Source of the DNA: Flexivirga meconopsidis
Lineage (GTDB): Bacteria > Actinomycetota > Actinomycetes > Actinomycetales > Dermatophilaceae
NCBI RefSeq assembly: GCF_026162425.1
Contig: NZ_JAOBQJ010000001.1
Span: 682,001-746,000 of the forward strand
DNA: 64,000 nt
Reading direction: 5' to 3'
The position numbers were made by a program, and so were the translations under genes. Below, piece by piece: positions 26,239-36,248 of this stretch. Every line of letters begins with the position of its first letter. The stretch's first letter is position 1. Below the pieces are notes generated by a model. It saw only the letters and a list, made by a program, of their open reading frames with translations, was not told the origin of the DNA and did not search any database.

Positions 26239-27395
26239 CGTTTGCCTCCTGAGCTATAGCCGAGCAGCTTGGCTGCGAGGTCGTCGAGAATCTCGTTGGT
26301 GCCGCCGCCGATGCCGAGGATGCGCGAGTCGCGGTAATGCCGCTCGACCTCCGACTCGCGCAGGTAACCCGCGCCGCCGAAGATCTGCACTGCCTCGTCG
26401 ACCACGTAATCGCAGGCCTCGACGGCTGAGTTCTTGGCAAGGCATGCATCGGCGATCGGCTCCTCGCCCGCCGCGGCTCGCTCGATCACCGACCGGGTGA
26501 GCGCCCGCGACTCGGCGACTCGCCGGTGCATCTTGACCAGCTTGTGCCGGATCGCCTGCCGGTCGATGATCGGCCGGCCGAAAGTCTCTCGCGTGCGGGC
26601 ATATTCGGTGGCCAGGTCGAGCGCGCGCTGGGCGACGGCGTAGCCGTGCACCGCAAGGTTGATGCGCTCATTGACGAATTGCCGCATGACGGCGACGAAT
26701 CCCTCGCCCTCGCCACCGACCAGCTGACTCGCCGGCACCGGGGTGTTGTCGAAGGTGAGCTCGGCGGTGTCCGAGCAGTGCCAGCCCATCTTGCGCAGCG
26801 GCTGGGAGACCGAGAAGCCGGGCAGTCCCTTGTCGATCACCAGCAGGCTCAGCCCGTCGTGCCCGTCGCCGCCGGTGCGCACGAGGGTGGTGACGAAGTC
26901 GGACCGAACCCCGCTGGTGATGAACATCTTCGAGCCGGTGACCAGGTAGTTGTCACCGTCGCGCACGGCACGGGTGCGCACGGCCGCGACGTCGGACCCT
27001 CCGCCGGGTTCGGTGACGCCGAGGGACCCGATGAGTTCGCCGGCCAGGGTTGGTCGGGCGTAGCGGTCGATCAGGTCGGTGTTGCCGGACGCCACGATGT
27101 GCGGGATCGCGATGCCGTGGGTGAAGAGGCAGGCGATCAGTCCACTGGAGCCGCCGGCCTGGATAATCGCCTCGGCGACGATCGAGACGTCGATGATGTC
27201 GCCACCCGAGCCGCCAACCTCCTCTGCGAAACCAACTCCGAGATAACCGGATTCGGCCATCGTTCGGTGCAGCTCCCGCGGTATGGCGCCGTCGTCCTCC
27301 CATTGGGACAACTGCGGAGCGATGTGCTTCTTGGTGAAGCGGGTGACCGCGTCGCGCAGGGCGACGCGTTCGGGGGTGAGCCAGATGTCGGTCAC
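26235..27395 (-). CDS. Acyl-CoA dehydrogenase (second of two, AtuD/IVD-like)
   Basis: This 386-residue FAD-dependent acyl-CoA dehydrogenase has IGSLGVTEPGGGSDVAAVRTRAV (FAD contact) and the C-terminal VQIFGGAGYLRESEVERHYRDSRILGIGGGTNEI signature. That ending is typical of medium- and branched-chain enzymes. GTG 27395 overlaps the AtuA stop as GTGA and is the natural start. It overlaps the carboxylase beta gene by 4 bp. With the carboxylase it could oxidise and then carboxylate a branched acyl-CoA, as in leucine or citronellate breakdown. Confidence 0.92.
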   Translation of the reverse strand: MTDIWLTPERVALRDAVTRFTKKHIAPQLSQWEDDGAIPRELHRTMAESGYLGVGFAEEVGGSGGDIIDVSIVAEAIIQAGGSSGLIACLFTHGIAIPHIVASGNTDLIDRYARPTLAGELIGSLGVTEPGGGSDVAAVRTRAVRDGDNYLVTGSKMFITSGVRSDFVTTLVRTGGDGHDGLSLLVIDKGLPGFSVSQPLRKMGWHCSDTAELTFDNTPVPASQLVGGEGEGFVAVMRQFVNERINLAVHGYAVAQRALDLATEYARTRETFGRPIIDRQAIRHKLVKMHRRVAESRALTRSVIERAAAGEEPIADACLAKNSAVEACDYVVDEAVQIFGGAGYLRESEVERHYRDSRILGIGGGTNEILDDLAAKLLGYSSGGKR

Positions 27396-29107
27396 AGTGC
27401 GATCCCTTCGGGGACGTCGACGACCCGGGCACGCAGCCACTCACCGAGTGCCTTCGCCTGCGGATCGAAGCGGGTGGAGGCGGCGACCCCGTCGCCGAGG
27501 AGGCCGTGGATGACGACGTTGACTCCGCGCAGGTTGGGCAGCGGCCACACGTCAATGGCCAAGTCGGCGGCCTCGGGCAGCAGCCACCGGATGCCGTCGA
27601 CGGTCAGCAGATTTGCCAGCCAGGCGTACGCGCGTTCGGGGTCGGGGCTGCTCTGCGGGATCCAGACGCCGACGTTGGCGTCGCCGCCCTTGTCACCGCT
27701 GCGGGCGTAGGCAACCGCACCCAGCGGGAGCCGGTCGGTCGGGCCGCCCGGTGCCGGTGGCACGTCGGCAGCGCGGTCCGGGTCGAGGGTGGTTTCCATC
27801 AGCGGCGGTACGGGGATCTCGATCGTGTCGTCGCCGAGGATCACCCGGTGGGGCACCGACGTCTGTGGCACGTACTCGGGGCGGTAGACGCCGAACGGCG
27901 TCGCCTTGGCCGGGGGAGCGGTCGTGGTGAAGCCGGGGTATGACGCCAGCGCCAGCTCGACGGCGGCCCCGCTGAACGCGCGGCCGACCGGCGCCTCACG
28001 CTCGTCGCGCACCTGGCATCGCAGCAATGCCGTTGCGGCCCATTGCGATTGCGGGTCCGCAGTGTCTGCGCGGTCGAGTCGCCATACGACCTCGTCGGGT
28101 GGGTCGCTGGCGAGTGCCGCGGTGAGCTGGGACTTGATCAGGTCGGCCTTGTGCTCGATCTGCAGGCCGGTCAGCACGAAGTCGGCGGAGTTGCGGAAGC
28201 CACCCAGCCGGTTGAGCGCGACCTTGGTGGTGTCGGGCGGCGCGCTGCCTCGCACGCCGGAGATCCGCACCCGGTCCTTGCTTTCCTGTGCCAGCTGCAC
28301 GGTGTCGAGGTGGGCGACCACGTCGGGGTTGAGGTAGCTCGGACCGCCGATCTCGTAGACGAGCTGAGCGGTCACCGTGTCGACGGTGACCGCACCGCCG
28401 GTGCCGACGTGCTTGGTGATGATGCTGCTGCCGTCAGCGGCGATCTCCGCGATCGGGAAGCCGGGATGCGCCAGATCACCGACCGTGTCAAAGCCAGAGA
28501 AGTTGCCACCGGTCGCCTGCGCGCCGCATTCGATCACATGACCGGCGACGAGTGCCCCGGCCAGCTGGTCGAAATCGTCGCGCCCCCACGCAAATTCGGC
28601 GATCGCTGGGCCCATCGTCACCGAGGCGTCGGTGACGCGTCCGGTCACCACGATGTCGGCGCCCTGACGCACCGCCTCCGCGATGCCGAAGGCTCCGAGG
28701 TAGGCGTTCGCGGTCAGTGCGTCACCGAAGCCGAACTCGGCAGCACGCGGTCGCAGGTCGTCGCCCTCGACGTGCGCCACGGTGACGTCGATTTCCAGCT
28801 CCGCGGCGAGGGCACGCACGACCTGCGCAAGTCCGGCCGGGTTGAGTCCGCCGGCATTGCTGACGATCCGCACACCTTGTGCCTTGGCCAGCGCGAGACA
28901 GTCGGCGAGCTGCCTCAGGAAAGTCTTGGCATAACCGGTGGAGGAGTCCTTGAGTTGGTCACGGCCGAGGATCAGCATGGTGAGCTCGGCGAGGTAGTCG
29001 CCGGTGATGACGTCCACCGTGCCACCCTCCAGCTGTTCCCGCATCGCCGAGAGGCGATCGCCGTAGAACCCGGATGCGTTCGCGACCCGTAGCACTCGGT
29101 CAGTCAT
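27392..29107 (-). CDS. AtuA-family protein (acyclic terpene utilization, DUF1446)
   Basis: This 571-residue protein combines the DUF1446 domain (VLRVANASGFYGDRLSAMREQLEGG..., VRIVSNAGGLNPAGLAQVV..., DIVVTGRVTDASVTMGPAIAEFAW) with the extra C-terminal AtuA domain (about 460-570; LPLGAVAYARSGDKGGDANVGVW). AtuA is required for citronellol/geraniol catabolism in Pseudomonas, but its reaction is not established. Homologues are common in actinobacterial acyl-CoA clusters. It overlaps the TIGR03084 gene by 8 bp and the dehydrogenase by 4 bp, so it is central to the operon. Confidence 0.88.
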   Translation of the reverse strand: MTDRVLRVANASGFYGDRLSAMREQLEGGTVDVITGDYLAELTMLILGRDQLKDSSTGYAKTFLRQLADCLALAKAQGVRIVSNAGGLNPAGLAQVVRALAAELEIDVTVAHVEGDDLRPRAAEFGFGDALTANAYLGAFGIAEAVRQGADIVVTGRVTDASVTMGPAIAEFAWGRDDFDQLAGALVAGHVIECGAQATGGNFSGFDTVGDLAHPGFPIAEIAADGSSIITKHVGTGGAVTVDTVTAQLVYEIGGPSYLNPDVVAHLDTVQLAQESKDRVRISGVRGSAPPDTTKVALNRLGGFRNSADFVLTGLQIEHKADLIKSQLTAALASDPPDEVVWRLDRADTADPQSQWAATALLRCQVRDEREAPVGRAFSGAAVELALASYPGFTTTAPPAKATPFGVYRPEYVPQTSVPHRVILGDDTIEIPVPPLMETTLDPDRAADVPPAPGGPTDRLPLGAVAYARSGDKGGDANVGVWIPQSSPDPERAYAWLANLLTVDGIRWLLPEAADLAIDVWPLPNLRGVNVVIHGLLGDGVAASTRFDPQAKALGEWLRARVVDVPEGIAL

Positions 29108-29912
29108 CCTTGTTGCCGCTCCTCACAGGGTCGTTGCCAGGCGGTCCGGCGAACGCCTGCACGATGCCGAGCCACTCCTTCGCGGCGTCACCCTCGGCGA
29201 TGAGCGCGGTGTCGTCCGGGTGCAGGCGCCGTACGGCGACCCGCGCGAAATCCCATGCGGGACCGGTGATTCGGTCGCTTGCGGTGTCGTCACCCCAGGA
29301 CCAGATCTCGCCGCTCGGAGCCGTGAGTTCGACATACACCGGCGTCTGCGGAGCGGGCAGGCCGCGCACGGCGTGCACGAAACCGCGGGTGGCGACGCCG
29401 AGGTGGCAGACGTGCCGGATGCGATCGGTCGGCTCCGGCTCGGCGCCAACGGCCGCGGCGACGTCGAGGCCGTGCGCCCAGGTCTCCATGATGCGGGCGG
29501 TTGCCATCGAGGTCGCCTTCATCGGCGGCCCGAACCATGGGATGCGGGTGTCGCGCGGAGTCGCCCGCAGCGCGGCGGCGAGCGCCGCGCGACTGCCATC
29601 CCACCGGGCGAGCAGCTCGTCGGCCGGCAGGCCGGCGAGCTCGTCCGCGCCGTCGTCGACGAACGACTCCGGTGACTTGGCACCTTCTTCCAGCACGGCA
29701 TTCCAGTCGTATGGCGCAGCGACCCCTTCGACCACGGATGCGACTGCGCTGGTTGCCATTTCGTCGGTCCAGGTCAGATGCGCGATCTGGTGGGCAACAT
29801 CCCAGCCCTCGGCGGGAGTGGGGGTCTGCAACGTCGTGGCGGAGCCGTCCGCGACCCGCGCTCTGACTGCGGCGGACTCGGCAGCCAGGTCATCCAGCAG
29901 GCTTTCGAGCAT
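29100..29912 (-). CDS. TIGR03084-family protein (DinB/mycothiol-dependent maleylpyruvate isomerase fold)
   Basis: The 270-residue protein has an N-terminal DinB-like four-helix domain with the likely metal-binding histidines in TPAEGWDVAHQIAHLTWTD (near 33-51) and METWAHGLDVAAAVG. A C-terminal wHTH-like part follows. The family is actinobacterial and usually sits beside AtuA-type and acyl-CoA genes. Mycothiol-dependent or hydrolase roles have been suggested from fold only. ATG 29912 shares a base with the TetR stop (TGATG), coupling the two. Confidence 0.82.
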   Translation of the reverse strand: MLESLLDDLAAESAAVRARVADGSATTLQTPTPAEGWDVAHQIAHLTWTDEMATSAVASVVEGVAAPYDWNAVLEEGAKSPESFVDDGADELAGLPADELLARWDGSRAALAAALRATPRDTRIPWFGPPMKATSMATARIMETWAHGLDVAAAVGAEPEPTDRIRHVCHLGVATRGFVHAVRGLPAPQTPVYVELTAPSGEIWSWGDDTASDRITGPAWDFARVAVRRLHPDDTALIAEGDAAKEWLGIVQAFAGPPGNDPVRSGNKDD

Positions 29913-30556
29913 CAGCGTGCCTTTCCGGTGGGAGCCGCTCCGGCAACGGCGGGCCGGGCGTTGTTGTCGATGAGTTCGGCCCACTCGGCGAGGATGCGGC
30001 CTCGCCGGCGGCTGTCGTCGCTCAGCGTGTTGGCCAGACCGAAGCCACGCATCATGTCGAGCGTGCCCTGCACCAACGCCCGGGTCGGCGGGTGCGAGTC
30101 GTCCACCCCGAGCAGTTCGACGGCAAGCCGGTGCTCCTCACGACCCCACCGGCGCTCGATCGGCCGCACGATCTCGAGCAGCTCGGCGTCGGTGCGCGCC
30201 GCGACCCACAACTCCAACGATGCGACGAAGATCGCCGAGGTGAAGTGATCTGCCAACAGTCCCAACGTTTTTCGGGTGCTGTGACCGCGGCCGTGGATTG
30301 CCTCGTCATGCCGGCGCTCGAGGTCGCCGTTCAGTTGATCGGCCAGGTGCTGCACCGATGCCACGACGAGCTCGCGTTTGGAGGGGAAGTGGTGCAGCTG
30401 CGCGCCACGCGAGACCCCGGCGCGTTCGGACACCAGCGTTGTCGTGGTCCCGGCCCAGCCGCGCTCGACCAGGCAGTCGATCGTCGCCTGCATCAGCCTG
30501 GCCCGCATCACGCGGGTGCGCTCGGGCTGCGGCGTGCGCTGGGCGGGAACTGTCAC
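29912..30556 (-). CDS. TetR-family transcriptional regulator
   Basis: The 214-residue protein has a standard TetR helix-turn-helix: MQATIDCLVERGWAGTTTTLVSERAGVSRGAQLHHFPSKRELVVASVQHLAD (about 20-71). An all-helical ligand domain follows. It leads the catabolic operon and is divergent from the acyl-CoA ligase, with a perfect TCAAG-N11-CTTGA palindrome between them. It probably represses both directions until an acyl-CoA is bound. GTG 30556 is chosen; ATG 30580 would add eight residues and bring the start closer to the palindrome. Confidence 0.88.
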   Translation of the reverse strand: MTVPAQRTPQPERTRVMRARLMQATIDCLVERGWAGTTTTLVSERAGVSRGAQLHHFPSKRELVVASVQHLADQLNGDLERRHDEAIHGRGHSTRKTLGLLADHFTSAIFVASLELWVAARTDAELLEIVRPIERRWGREEHRLAVELLGVDDSHPPTRALVQGTLDMMRGFGLANTLSDDSRRRGRILAEWAELIDNNARPAVAGAAPTGKAR

Positions 30557-30588
30557 CCGGCCAGCATGCCGGGCGCACATAAAAACAG

Positions 30589-30609
30589 TCAAGGTTGTTT
30601 GTATCTTGA
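30589..30609. promoter_or_regulatory. Candidate TetR operator
   Basis: TCAAG (30589-30593) and CTTGA (30605-30609) form a perfect inverted repeat with an 11-nt AT-rich centre. It is flanked by A-rich and T-rich tracts that extend the imperfect symmetry. It lies between the divergent TetR and acyl-CoA ligase genes and stands out for its low GC. Assignment to the adjacent TetR is inferred from position. Confidence 0.6.
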
Positions 30610-30673
30610 TTTTCGAGGATCGCCCGAGTGACGATGTGTGCATCACGTCACACACCGCGGAAGTGAGCCAGCC

Positions 30674-32266
30674 ATGCCCGAAGCGATGCGTCCCGACCTG
30701 TCCGGTGTCGACCCGCTGACCGTCAATCTCACCCACCGGGTGTGCATCGGCGATCTGCCCACCCGCGCCTCGATCACGTATGGCGAGCGTCCCGCACTGG
30801 TCGACGACGACACGACGGTCAGCTACGTCGAGCTGGAGCGGCTCGCCAACGCGGTCGCGCGCGGGCTGCAGGCGGCGGGCCTGGCCAGGGGGGACCGGCT
30901 CGCCATACAGGTGCAGAACAGGTGGCAGAACGTCGTCACCTTCCTTGCCTGCGCGAAGCTCGGTGTCATCGCGCTGCCGCTCAACCTGGCGCTCGCGCCG
31001 ACCGACATCGCCTACCAGCTCGCCGACAGCGGGTCGGTGGCACTGGTCACCGAGGACGCCCTGCTGCCGGCGGCCGAAGCCGCACTGCGCGGAGCCGACC
31101 ACGAGGTGCGCCGGATCTGGGTGGTCGGCAGTGCGCCGGAGACCGTCGGCGACGTCCCCGCCGTTGACTGGACCGGATTGACCTCCGGTGACGGCAGTCG
31201 CTTCGAGAGCATCGTCGAGGACCGCGACATCGTGCACTGCCTCTACACCTCGGGCACCACCTCCCTGCCGAAGGGCGTGCTGACCAGTCATGTCGCGGTG
31301 CAGCTGTCGGCACTCAGTGCGGCGGTGGCGCTCGGGTTGCGGCCCGACGTCGACGCGGGCGCGACACCGTTGGTGCTCCCGCTCTTCCACGTGACCGCGC
31401 TGGACGCGCTGCTGCTGCCCGCGTTGCTCGCCGGCAGCACGGTGATCCTGCACCGCGGCTTCGACCCGGCCGCGGTCGCCGCCGATTTCGGCAACCACGC
31501 CGTCACCCACCTGACGATGCTGCCCGCGATGTGGGCCGCCCTGCTGGCGCAGCCGGCGCTCGCCGAGGGTGACACCGACAGCCTGGTCACCGGTCTCTAC
31601 GCGATGGCCCCGATGCCTGCGCCGCTGCTCGGTGCGCTGCGTGAGCGCTTCCCGAACGCCGCGATCATCCTCGGCTCCGGCCAGACTGAGACCACGCCGG
31701 CCTCGCAGGTGCAGTGGTCCGGGCATCAGGGGGTCAAGGACGACTCGTGGGGTCCTGCGGTCGCCGCGACCGAGGTGCAGATCATGGGCCCGAAGGGCGA
31801 GCTGCTGCCGCGCGGCGTGGAAGGCGAAATCGTCTATCGCACACCGCAATTGATGGAGGGCTACTGGCACAACGCCGACGCCAACGCCGAGGCCTTCGCG
31901 CACGGCTGGTTCCACGGTGGCGACATCGGCTACCTCGACGAGGACGGCGTCGTGTGGTTCACCGACCGCGCGAAGGACATCGTCAAGACCGGCGGGGAGA
32001 ACGTCTCCTCGGTCGAGGTCGAGCGCGTCGTGCTCGCCCACGAGTCGGTCGCCGAGTGCGCGGTCGTCGGCAGGCCGGACGAGCGCTGGGGTGAGGCGGT
32101 CACGGCATACGTCGTGCCGGCCGAAGGTGCGACCATCGACGCCGAGGCGCTGCGTGAGCACTGCAAGCAGCACCTGGCCGGATTCAAGGTGCCCAAGGCG
32201 TTCGAGCAGGTCGAAGCGCTGCCCAAGACCGCAACCGGCAAGATCCGCAAGGTCGAGTTGCGCTGA
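30674..32266 (+). CDS. Acyl-CoA ligase (AMP-forming, class I adenylate-forming enzyme)
   Basis: The 530-residue enzyme activates a carboxylic acid to its CoA thioester through an acyl-adenylate. The P-loop-like motif YTSGTTSLPKG is at about residues 193-203. A5-type GSGQTETTPASQ, A7 GWFHGGDIGYLDEDGVVWFTDRAKDIVKTGGENVSS and the C-terminal catalytic-lysine motif PKTATGKIRKVELR are intact. ATG 30674 is preferred because GGAAGTGAG lies just upstream; a GTG 36 bases earlier is possible. It is divergent from the TetR operon and likely supplies its substrate. Chain preference cannot be read. Confidence 0.9.
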   Translation: MPEAMRPDLSGVDPLTVNLTHRVCIGDLPTRASITYGERPALVDDDTTVSYVELERLANAVARGLQAAGLARGDRLAIQVQNRWQNVVTFLACAKLGVIALPLNLALAPTDIAYQLADSGSVALVTEDALLPAAEAALRGADHEVRRIWVVGSAPETVGDVPAVDWTGLTSGDGSRFESIVEDRDIVHCLYTSGTTSLPKGVLTSHVAVQLSALSAAVALGLRPDVDAGATPLVLPLFHVTALDALLLPALLAGSTVILHRGFDPAAVAADFGNHAVTHLTMLPAMWAALLAQPALAEGDTDSLVTGLYAMAPMPAPLLGALRERFPNAAIILGSGQTETTPASQVQWSGHQGVKDDSWGPAVAATEVQIMGPKGELLPRGVEGEIVYRTPQLMEGYWHNADANAEAFAHGWFHGGDIGYLDEDGVVWFTDRAKDIVKTGGENVSSVEVERVVLAHESVAECAVVGRPDERWGEAVTAYVVPAEGATIDAEALREHCKQHLAGFKVPKAFEQVEALPKTATGKIRKVELR

Positions 32267-32516
32267 GAGCGCAGTGACGACTGTCGCTCTAGCTCGCCGA
32301 CTGAAGAACCACCCTTTGGGGTGAGGCGCGCCCGAGATACATTGGACTACTTTCGAACGTGTCAGGGAGGCACTCGGTTTCGCGTGAAAGCGCTTGACGG
32401 GCAATGTGTTTGGCGTGTCATGGCACTGTCGTGTCGACTTTCGGTGCTGTACTGACAGTCCTGGCTGCGTGCGCTGGTTGCGCCGCCTACTTCCGTCTCA
32501 AATCTCAGGGGTATGC

Positions 32517-35500
32517 ATGAATTCGAACGTCCGGTCGGTCAGCTACCGCCCGAAGTAGTTGCTGGTCGCTGTTGTCTCGGCTGGTTTGGTCACTGCGGGT
32601 GGGGTGTTGAGCACCGCGCCGGTCGCGGATGCTGCGACGAGTGTGTCGCCGGTGTTGACCGGGGCGCGGGGTTCGGCCACGAGGGTGCCGTTTCAGGTCA
32701 GCCCGCAGGTGTCGGCGTCGGTGGATGTGGGCACGGGGAACTTGATGGTGACCACGAAGGATCGGAGCCTGGCCGGGGTGAACGGCCAGTTGCAGCCTCT
32801 CGGCTTGGTCTTCAACTCGCTCACGCTGGGGTCGGGCTCCGCGGTGAGTAAGGGCCAGGGTGGGCGAGGGTTCTTCATGCCGTTCGGCTCCGACACTCGG
32901 CTGATCACGAACGACGATGGGTCGGTGCTGTTCGTGGGGATGGACTCCCAACAGGGCGTGTTCAAGCCGGTCAGTGGTGGCGGATACGCGCCGCCGGCGA
33001 CGATGAACAAGACGTTGACGAAGAACAGTGACGGCACCTACACGGTGCTGGATGTGCCGTCGCGGCAGAAGATGGCGTTCAACACCTCGGGCGCGTTGAC
33101 GTCGATCACCGACCGGAACAACAACGTCACGAAGTTCAACTACTCCGGCGGTCAGGTCAATCAGATCCAGTCCGGTGCGGATGATTGGGTGCAGGTCACG
33201 CACAATGACGATGGCACGGTGGCGACGGTCACTGATTGGGGTGGACCGGGCACGGTCAGTAGCGGCACGACCCCGGATGGTGTGCGGTACTCCTATGACT
33301 CGTCGGGCCGGTTGACCCAAATCAGGCAGGTCCCGTCGCATTCGGTAACCCCGAACCCGCCGAGCACGGTGGAGGCGTCGTTCACCTGGACCTCGGGTGG
33401 GGATTTGGCCTCGATCACTGATGGTGACGGCAACGTCACGTCCTTCACCTACGATTCGTCGCATCGGGTGACGAAGGTGTCGCAGGGCAAAGGCAGTGAC
33501 CTGGCCGACACCCGGTTCCAGTACTTCGCCAGTTGGACCGATGTCGCCGACCCGAACAGTGATCAGTCGGTGCAGCCATCGGCAGCCGCGCACACCATCT
33601 ACGACGTCAACACCTCGACCAAGCTGGTCTCGAAAGCGACCGACCCGCTGGGCCACACACAGTCTGCGACCTACACCCCGTTCAACGACGTCGCGTCGGC
33701 GACCAACGGAGTCGGTGGCACGTCGACGAACTCGTACTCGTCGGGAGTGAACGGTGGCCACTCGGTCACCCAGTCGACTAACCCCGACCGGCGGCACGGG
33801 CAAGGTCTCGTACGGGTCCGGGAACAGTGCGTACAACGTGACAAACTCCACCGACCAGCAAGGCAACGCGTCAGTGATGACGTATGACGGTGCCGGCAAC
33901 CCATCCAGCACCACTGCGTCGGGCGGTGCTAAAGCACAGGTGGCGTTCAACCCCGATGGCACGTTGAAGTCGTCGACCGACCCGGCTGGTAACACCACGA
34001 CGTACACCAACGACCCAAAGTCGAAGTACGTCACGAAGATCACCCCGCCCAGCACCGCCGCGATCGGTCCGACCACCATCACTGGCGTGCCGGCGACATC
34101 GATCACCAACGGCGCCGGGCAAACCACCAACTACACATACGACGAGCTGGACCGGGTGACGAAGTCATCCAGCACGGACGTGACGGTGAACTACACCCAC
34201 TCCACGGCCGGTCGGCTAACCACGCGCGCGGACAACACGCAGAAGACAACCTACGCCTACGACGCCCGAGGAAACCTGACCTCGATCGCCACGACACCCG
34301 TCGCAGCCGGCGCACCGCCGGCATCGACAGTGAGTTACGGATACGACAAGGCCGGCAACATGACCTCACGGTCGATCGGATCCGATACGACCCGGTACGC
34401 ATACGACGCGGCGAACCGTCTCGTAACAATGACCGACGGCGAAGGAAACGTCACCCGGTTCGCCTACGACAACAACAACCGTCGCACCGACACCTGGTGG
34501 ATAACCAACGCGGATAATTCGTCATACTTGGCTCGCACGCATAACGAGTTCGACAAGGCGGGAAGACTGGTTCGGACCTGGACCACGAGTCAAAAATCCG
34601 GTTCGCAGCACATCGTCGACAGCTCCTATTCATACCTGAAAGATGGTGTGGACACTGGCCTAATCCAGTCGATTACTGACAACACCAACAAGACAAGCGC
34701 CAATTTGTCGGTGCTGAGCTATGACACTCAGAACCGACTCACGTCAGCGACAAATTGGAACGGTAAGAATTATTCGTACAAGTATGACAGGATGGGAAAT
34801 CGAACTCAGGTCACGACCAACGGGCAAGTCACCCAGTCACTCACATTTAACGCGGACAACGAGATCACAACGCCCGGTTATGCCTACGACAAAGCTGGCA
34901 GACGCACCCAGGATAAGACTGGGAATAGTCTGATCTCGTACAACTCTGAGGGTCAAGCCATCAGCCAATACACCGGCGGCCTCATCAACAAGATGCTCTA
35001 TGCTGGCCAGGGGCAGGACGAACTTGTTTCGCAAGATGACGGCAAGACGAAGACCCAATACGTCTACGGACGTGCTGACCAGGCTGGTGTGCCCCAGCTT
35101 GAGGCGACTGACCAGCTAATCACCGACAACGACGCCAACGGGCAGCCGATTAGTGTCCGGCAACGAGGCGGGAACTCACTGTTCTTGACCTACTACATCT
35201 ACGACGGTCTCGGCCGGATGGTCGGTCGAGTCGCCGGTGGAGGCAGCAGCAGCGGTGTGGGCACGCTGGATGCGCCGAAGTGGGATCCATACGGAGCCGT
35301 CGAGACTGCTGCGTCCTCTGCCCCGAGCAAGACGGGGCCGAACGAAATCTTCAGTAAGAGTGCCGCAGCCTCCGCTTCCGCCGGTAGCGCTAGCCCATGG
35401 ACGACAATCGGCGTTCAATCGCAGTCGTACTACCAGTACTGGAAGCGAGGAACGCGGTGGAACGACACCGCCACCGGCACCTGGACAACGGTCGATCCGA

Positions 35501-35832
35501 TCACAATGCTGAACAATCCCAATCGTGCAAATCCATATACCTACGTTGGAGACGATCCCATCAACAACATCGATCCAGCAGGGAGGTTTGACCTTGATTG
35601 GGGAGGCGTGGGCGCCGCGGTCGGCGGTATCCTCGGCGGCGCAGCCGGGGGAGCACTATGTGGTCCGGGCTGCGCCGTCGCTGGAGGAGCTTTGGGGGCA
35701 GCCGCAGGGGGAGGCGTTGGCAACCTGTACGGCGAGGGTGAGCAGGCGACCGGTGATCAAGTTGGCAACTGGGCCATCGGCGGTGCAATCGGCGGAATCC
35801 CATCGTTTACTGCCTTCTCTCGTTATTTCTAA
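32517..35832 (+). pseudogene. Secreted RHS/YD-repeat protein, broken by an in-frame stop and a frameshift
   Basis: Read through its lesions this encodes a ~1,100-residue exported RHS protein. From ATG 32517 (SD-like CAGGGG just upstream) the frame gives a 13-residue basic start, then TAG at 32556-32558, then a clean signal core (LLVAVVSAGLVTAGG...APVADA). Many YD repeats follow (SYDSSGRLTQI, YAYDAANRLVTMTD, FAYDNNNRRTDTWW). Near 33782-33785 the frame shifts by +1 at a CCCC run; removing one C restores QSTNP-TGGTGKVSYGSG. The RHS-core end is near ANPYTYVGDDPINNIDPAGRFD. The variable tip is a glycine-zipper-like membrane segment. GC falls toward the 3' end. Either the gene is dead, or there are sequence errors or recoding. 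Confidence 0.8.
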
Positions 35833-35948
35833 TCTAAACTCAAGCGAGAGACTCGTGACTTGGAGGGTGCACGAACGTGGGGACCGCCTCGCGGGATGAC
35901 GATGCGGCCTTGAGTTTGCACAACGCTTTTCGGAAAGGATCTTGCCTA

Positions 35949-36248
35949 ATGTCTCGTCTTATTGTCACCAGGAAAACCCCAGTGTTTGCTTTAGCCCGGG
36001 GTTGCGCCATTCTAGTAGATGGCAAACGTGTCGGCAAGGTTTATCAGAACGGGGAATTGGTAATTCCGGTGGACGTGGGGCCAATCAAAGTCCAAGCAAA
36101 GATGGACTGGTTTTCCTCCAATCTTTGGGAATCTACAATGGGCTCTGAAGATGTTCGTATAATACTGGAAATGAATAAAAAATTGTCCTCGATTCTCCTT
36201 GCCCTGAATCCCTTTAAATCAGGGCAGTTGGTGCTGCGTGGCGTGTAG
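35949..36248 (+). CDS. Small AT-rich protein downstream of the RHS gene, unknown
   Basis: The 99-residue protein is not a family I can name. It reads as a compact beta-sandwich-like unit: an N-terminal basic strand RLIVTRKTPVFALARGCAILVDGKRVGKVYQNGELVIPVDVGPIKVQAKMDW. This resembles small PEGA-like or carbohydrate/membrane-associated beta domains. GGAAAGGA lies 10 nt before ATG 35949, a good SD, so the 24-codon upstream extension of the frame is not needed. Base composition is near 45% GC, far below the window, and codons such as ATA, AAA and TCT are common. Position directly after an RHS tip suggests an immunity or accessory role; that is inference. Confidence 0.6.
   Translation: MSRLIVTRKTPVFALARGCAILVDGKRVGKVYQNGELVIPVDVGPIKVQAKMDWFSSNLWESTMGSEDVRIILEMNKKLSSILLALNPFKSGQLVLRGV

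Noticed and set aside
32267-32516. The 250-bp gap before the RHS gene as an RNA gene or promoter
   Set aside because: TTGACG near 32394 has no matching -10, and no stable conserved RNA shape or tRNA-like fold is evident.
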